Shown here: in pieces, positions 61,241 through 64,000 of the stretch
How positions within the stretch are numbered: position 1 is the stretch's first letter
How the letters are laid out: each line of letters starts with the position of its first letter
The notes under the pieces: model-generated
Told to the model about the DNA's origin: nothing
Seen by the model: the letters and a program-made list of their open reading frames with translations, nothing else
Database searches by the model: none
Program-made: the position numbers and the translations under genes
DNA from: Acidaminobacter sp.
GTDB lineage: Bacteria > Bacillota_A > Clostridia > Peptostreptococcales > Acidaminobacteraceae
Length of the DNA: 64,000 nucleotides
Assembly: GCA_009881125.1 (NCBI GenBank)
Contig: WXFH01000037.1
Span: forward strand, 62,001 to 126,000
Direction: 5' to 3'

Positions 61241-61304
61241 AATAGGCATAAGCCGCAATAGGCGTAAGCCGCAATAGGTATAAGTCGCAATAGGCATACG
61301 CCGC
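61241..61304. repeat. 16-nt tandem repeat, 4 copies
   Basis: Four consecutive units of the form AATAGGCATAAGCCGC, AATAGGCGTAAGCCGC, AATAGGTATAAGTCGC and AATAGGCATACGCCGC. The consensus is identical, reverse-complemented, to the repeat at 30560-30602. Both arrays sit just upstream of a promoter. Confidence 0.93.
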
Positions 61305-61331
61305 TGATACCTTCTTCCCATAATAAAAGTA

Positions 61332-61340
61332 TGCTATAAT
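61332..61340 (+). promoter_or_regulatory. Extended -10 promoter of ktrB
   Basis: TGCTATAAT is an extended -10 element (TGN-TATAAT); no good -35 box is seen. It lies 33 nt before the ktrB start and 28 nt after the tandem repeat. Confidence 0.6.
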
Positions 61341-61373
61341 GCTTTTAGTTTGAGTGTCGAATGAGGTGAGTCC

Positions 61374-62750
61374 ATGAAAACATGGCTTGGATACGCAAAG
61401 CGCGTGCAAAATGATAAAATGATTAACCTGAATCCAGCCCAGGTGCTGGCTTTGGGGTTCAGTGGCGTCATCCTGCTGGGGGCACTCCTTCTCGATCTCC
61501 CACTTGCGTCAAAGTCTTTTGAAAGCGTTGGATTTATTAACGCGCTCTTTACTGCGACTTCGGCGGTGTGTGTCACAGGACTCGTCGTGGTGGATACCGC
61601 GACGCACTGGACGCTTTTTGGCCAATTGGTCATCCTGGTGCTGATTCAGATTGGCGGCCTTGGATTTATGACTATGGCGACCATGTTCGCGCTGGTCGTT
61701 GGCAAAAAGATTTCTTTGAAAAGCAGGCTGGTCATGCAGGAGGCGCTCAGCCATCAGAATATTTCAGGTGTCGTCCGCGTCACCAGAAATGTTTTAATCA
61801 TGACTTTCTCAATTGAAGCCCTCGGGGCCTTAATTTTGTCAACGAAATTTGTCCCTGAATTCGGGATGGGACAGGGGGCTTTCCTTTCTATATTTCATTC
61901 GGTTTCGGCCTTTTGCAACGCAGGCTTTGATTTAATGGGGAATTTCAATAGCCTGACGGCTTACGTGACAGATCCGGTGGTCAACTTTACCATCATGGGC
62001 TTGATTGTGACCGGGGGACTCGGCTTTACTGTATTGTCAGACCTTGTGCTGAAAAGAAATTTCAAGACTTTGAATCTGAATACGAAATTGGCGGTGACGG
62101 TGACGGCGGCATTGATCGCCATCGGCACACTATTTTTCTTTTTTGTTGAGTACAGCAATCCGGATACTCTCGGAAATCTCAGTATGCTCGAAAAGTGGAT
62201 GGCAGCCATGTTTCAGTCCGTGACGCCAAGAACAGCCGGCTTCAATACGCTGGCTATCGATAAGCTGACCATGAGTTCGCTTCTAATGACCATTGTACTG
62301 ATGTTCATAGGCGGTTGCCCGGCTTCGACAGCGGGCGGAATCAAGACGACGACCTTTGGTCTGATCCTGTTCAACATTGGATCTGTCATAAGCGGTTATG
62401 AAGAGACCGTCATGTTCAAGCGGCGGGTTTCCCAGGTTTACATCAGCCGAGCCCTTGCTTTGATGTCGCTGGCGCTGGCGCTTGTGATCATTGTCACCAT
62501 GATTTTGTCTTTCAATGAGAGAGAATTTGAATTTATGGCGCTCTTGTTTGAAACGGTTTCTGCCTTTGGCACAGTGGGTCTGAGTACGGGTATAACGCCT
62601 TTGCTGAATGACAGCAGCAAGCTCGTGCTTGCTGTGACCATGTTCTTTGGACGACTGGGTCCAATGACCTTGGTTATGGCTCTGGCTAGACGCCAATCCA
62701 TGAACCGGGCGCTTGTGCGTTATCCTGAGAGCAAAGTCAACGTTGGTTGA
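61374..62750 (+). CDS. ktrB: Ktr potassium uptake system, membrane subunit
   Basis: 458 aa, eight TM helices with four pore-loop repeats. Selectivity-filter regions read SAVCVTGL (about residue 62), SAFCNAGFD (about 182), TPRTAGFNT (about 286) and FGTVGLSTG (about 401). RBS GAGGTGAG. It forms a K+ (Na+-coupled) channel-like transporter gated by the KtrA ring. ktrA follows after 19 nt. Confidence 0.94.
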   Translation: MKTWLGYAKRVQNDKMINLNPAQVLALGFSGVILLGALLLDLPLASKSFESVGFINALFTATSAVCVTGLVVVDTATHWTLFGQLVILVLIQIGGLGFMTMATMFALVVGKKISLKSRLVMQEALSHQNISGVVRVTRNVLIMTFSIEALGALILSTKFVPEFGMGQGAFLSIFHSVSAFCNAGFDLMGNFNSLTAYVTDPVVNFTIMGLIVTGGLGFTVLSDLVLKRNFKTLNLNTKLAVTVTAALIAIGTLFFFFVEYSNPDTLGNLSMLEKWMAAMFQSVTPRTAGFNTLAIDKLTMSSLLMTIVLMFIGGCPASTAGGIKTTTFGLILFNIGSVISGYEETVMFKRRVSQVYISRALALMSLALALVIIVTMILSFNEREFEFMALLFETVSAFGTVGLSTGITPLLNDSSKLVLAVTMFFGRLGPMTLVMALARRQSMNRALVRYPESKVNVG

Positions 62751-62769
62751 TTAATGAGGAGGCCTTCAT

Positions 62770-63420
62770 TTGAAAAAACAATTTGTTGTCATCGGCTGCG
62801 GCCGGTTTGGAAGCAGTGTTGCCATGAAGCTCACCGAGCTCGGTGAAGAAGTCATGGTGGTTGATAAGAACGAGGAAATTATTCAGACAATTTCGGAGTC
62901 TGTCACTTATGCGGTCCAAGCGGACGCCACGGATGAGCAGACCATCCGTTCCCTCGGCATCAGGAATTTTGACGTCGCGGTGGTTACGATTGGATCCGAC
63001 ATTCAGTCCTCCATTCTGATCACGCTCATGTGTAAAGAGCTGGGGGTCAAATACGTGATCTCCAAAGCCCAGAACGAGCTGCACGGAAAGGTTTTATACA
63101 AGACGGGCGCGGATCGCGTGGTCTTCCCTGAGCGGGAAATGGGCATCAAAATAGCGAAAAATCTGGTGTCTGACAATATTTTGGATTATATCGAGCTGGC
63201 GCCGGATTACAGTATTGTCGAAATTGTGGCGCTGGATCACTGGATTGGGAAGAACCTCAGGCAGCTGAACCTGCGGGCCAGATACGGGATCAACGTCATG
63301 GCGGTCAAGCAGGGGTTTGACATCAAAGTCGCTGTGGGCCCGGACGAAGTGATTCGCGAAGGGGATGTATTGGTCGTTATTGGTCACAATGATGATTTGA
63401 ACCGGATCGACAAGTCATAA
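62770..63420 (+). CDS. ktrA: Ktr/Trk potassium uptake regulatory subunit (RCK protein)
   Basis: 216 aa, TTG start after GAGGAGG. N-terminal RCK domain with nucleotide-binding GCGRFGSSVA (about residue 9), VVDKNEE and AVQADATDEQT; C-terminal RCK_C domain from about 135 ending EGDVLVVIGHNDDL. It binds ATP/ADP and gates KtrB on the cytoplasmic side of the membrane. Confidence 0.95.
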   Translation: MKKQFVVIGCGRFGSSVAMKLTELGEEVMVVDKNEEIIQTISESVTYAVQADATDEQTIRSLGIRNFDVAVVTIGSDIQSSILITLMCKELGVKYVISKAQNELHGKVLYKTGADRVVFPEREMGIKIAKNLVSDNILDYIELAPDYSIVEIVALDHWIGKNLRQLNLRARYGINVMAVKQGFDIKVAVGPDEVIREGDVLVVIGHNDDLNRIDKS

Positions 63421-63500
63421 GCAGTCCTGCTGCCCCGCGTTTGCATGTTTATGCCGATGGTCTGCTGGCGCCAACCCTGACCTGAAGGGAGTACTGATTA

Positions 63501-64000
63501 ATGAAGCACATATCATCTTCACAAAATGAAATCTACAAAGGGTATAAGAATTTACTTACTAAAAAGCACCGTACTCAGCAAGGGCTGTTTCTGATTGAAG
63601 GTGTCCGTTTAGTGCGCCATGTGATGGCCCGGGGATGGCCGCTCCGCGATTTGATCCTGGACCAGAGGGAAGCAGATCGCATTGAGTTTATTCATCTATC
63701 GCAGGAAGCTGAAAGCCAGGGCATAAATGTGACCATTCTCGAAGGCGAATTGTTTGAAGTCTTGTCTGAAACTGTCCATTCACAGGGCTGTCTCGGTGTC
63801 GCAGAAATGCCGGAGCTTGCGCCCCGGCCGCTGGAAGGCAGTTTGTTTCTGGCTCTGGATCAAGTCCGCGACCCTGGCAATCTCGGGACAATCCTCAGGA
63901 CCTCTGATGCGGCGGGCGTGGAGGGGGTTCTTCTTTCTAAAGGCTGTGTGGAGCCGTTCAACGAAAAGGTCGTGCGCTCGACAATGGGTTCTATCTTTGA
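63501..64000 (+). CDS. TrmH/SpoU-family RNA 2'-O-methyltransferase (3' end cut by window)
   Basis: The first about 166 residues are visible, starting MKHISSSQNEIYKGYKNLLT with AAGGGAG ten bases upstream. The N-terminal SpoU substrate-binding domain includes HRTQQGLFLIEGVRLVRH; the catalytic SPOUT motif 1 reads LALDQVRDPGNLGTILRTSD, with the conserved Arg, followed by VEPFNEKVVRSTMGSIF. It methylates a ribose in rRNA or tRNA; the exact target is unknown. Often found just upstream of pheS, which may lie beyond the edge. Confidence 0.92.
   Translation, partial: MKHISSSQNEIYKGYKNLLTKKHRTQQGLFLIEGVRLVRHVMARGWPLRDLILDQREADRIEFIHLSQEAESQGINVTILEGELFEVLSETVHSQGCLGVAEMPELAPRPLEGSLFLALDQVRDPGNLGTILRTSDAAGVEGVLLSKGCVEPFNEKVVRSTMGSIF

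Overview
The window looks like a chromosome segment of an anaerobic, Gram-positive-type bacterium of the class Clostridia (Bacillota). The evidence is the two T-box leaders, Bacillota-type LexA (DinR) boxes, strong GGAGG ribosome binding sites with many TTG and GTG starts, two-subunit iron-sulfur L-serine dehydratase, the acetylase-type lysine/diaminopimelate pathway, Ktr-type potassium uptake, DUF4364 and COG1361/MacB-type genes. Base composition looks roughly balanced except for a clearly A+T-rich block at about 14.4-22.0 kb. The genus cannot be fixed from the sequence alone. Gene density is high and nearly all genes look intact; only the two at the window edges are cut.

Layout: 0-3.2 kb, an RsgA-type GTPase (cut) and a large membrane protein with a kinase-like N-terminus. 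3.5-9.2 kb, a DNA-repair neighbourhood: YhaO/YhaN (SbcD/SbcC-like), a small gene with a LexA box inside its promoter, a second unknown gene, and DinB with its own LexA box. 9.5-14.1 kb, a MacB-like ABC system (ATPase, large secreted COG1361-type partner, FtsX-like permease), closed by an unusually long perfect terminator, part of which is repeated. 14.5-21.9 kb, the A+T-rich block: MFS transporter, DeoR regulator, alkaline-phosphatase-superfamily phosphodiesterase, Na+/alanine symporter, XRE-cupin regulator and alanine racemase. 22.0-27.7 kb, class IV aminotransferase, PepT, TcdA, a peptidoglycan-binding exoprotein and SdaAB/SdaAA. 28.0-30.5 kb, a PspC-PspC-LiaF-like envelope-stress operon and a small unknown gene. 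30.6-35.1 kb, T-box, valS and folC.

35.1-44.8 kb holds a sigma-54 enhancer-binding activator followed by a near-consensus -24/-12 promoter and a ten-gene Mrp-type antiporter operon (E-F-G, two small MrpA-tail subunits, B-C, then three antiporter-like subunits). 45.0-48.2 kb has DUF4364, a polysaccharide deacetylase lipoprotein, a LysE exporter and hpt. 48.3-53.3 kb carries asd-dapA-dapB-dapD on the minus strand with a divergent M20 amidohydrolase that could be the matching N-acetyl-DAP deacetylase. 53.3-57.4 kb has a CPBP protease, a methyltransferase, hslO, tRNA-Gly, a Nudix hydrolase and DUF445. 57.4-61.2 kb is T-box-thrS and infC-rpmI-rplT, with infC apparently starting at ATT. 61.4-64.0 kb is ktrB-ktrA and a TrmH-family methyltransferase (cut).

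The most interesting signals are the LexA-boxed small gene beside dinB, the sigma-54 control of an Mrp operon whose MrpA tail is split into separate genes, a noncoding motif (ACCATCGGCYAAAA and variants) recurring in intergenic regions, a 16-nt tandem repeat upstream of two promoters, a structured inverted-repeat element before yhaO, and the alanine/phosphodiester cluster in the A+T-rich block.
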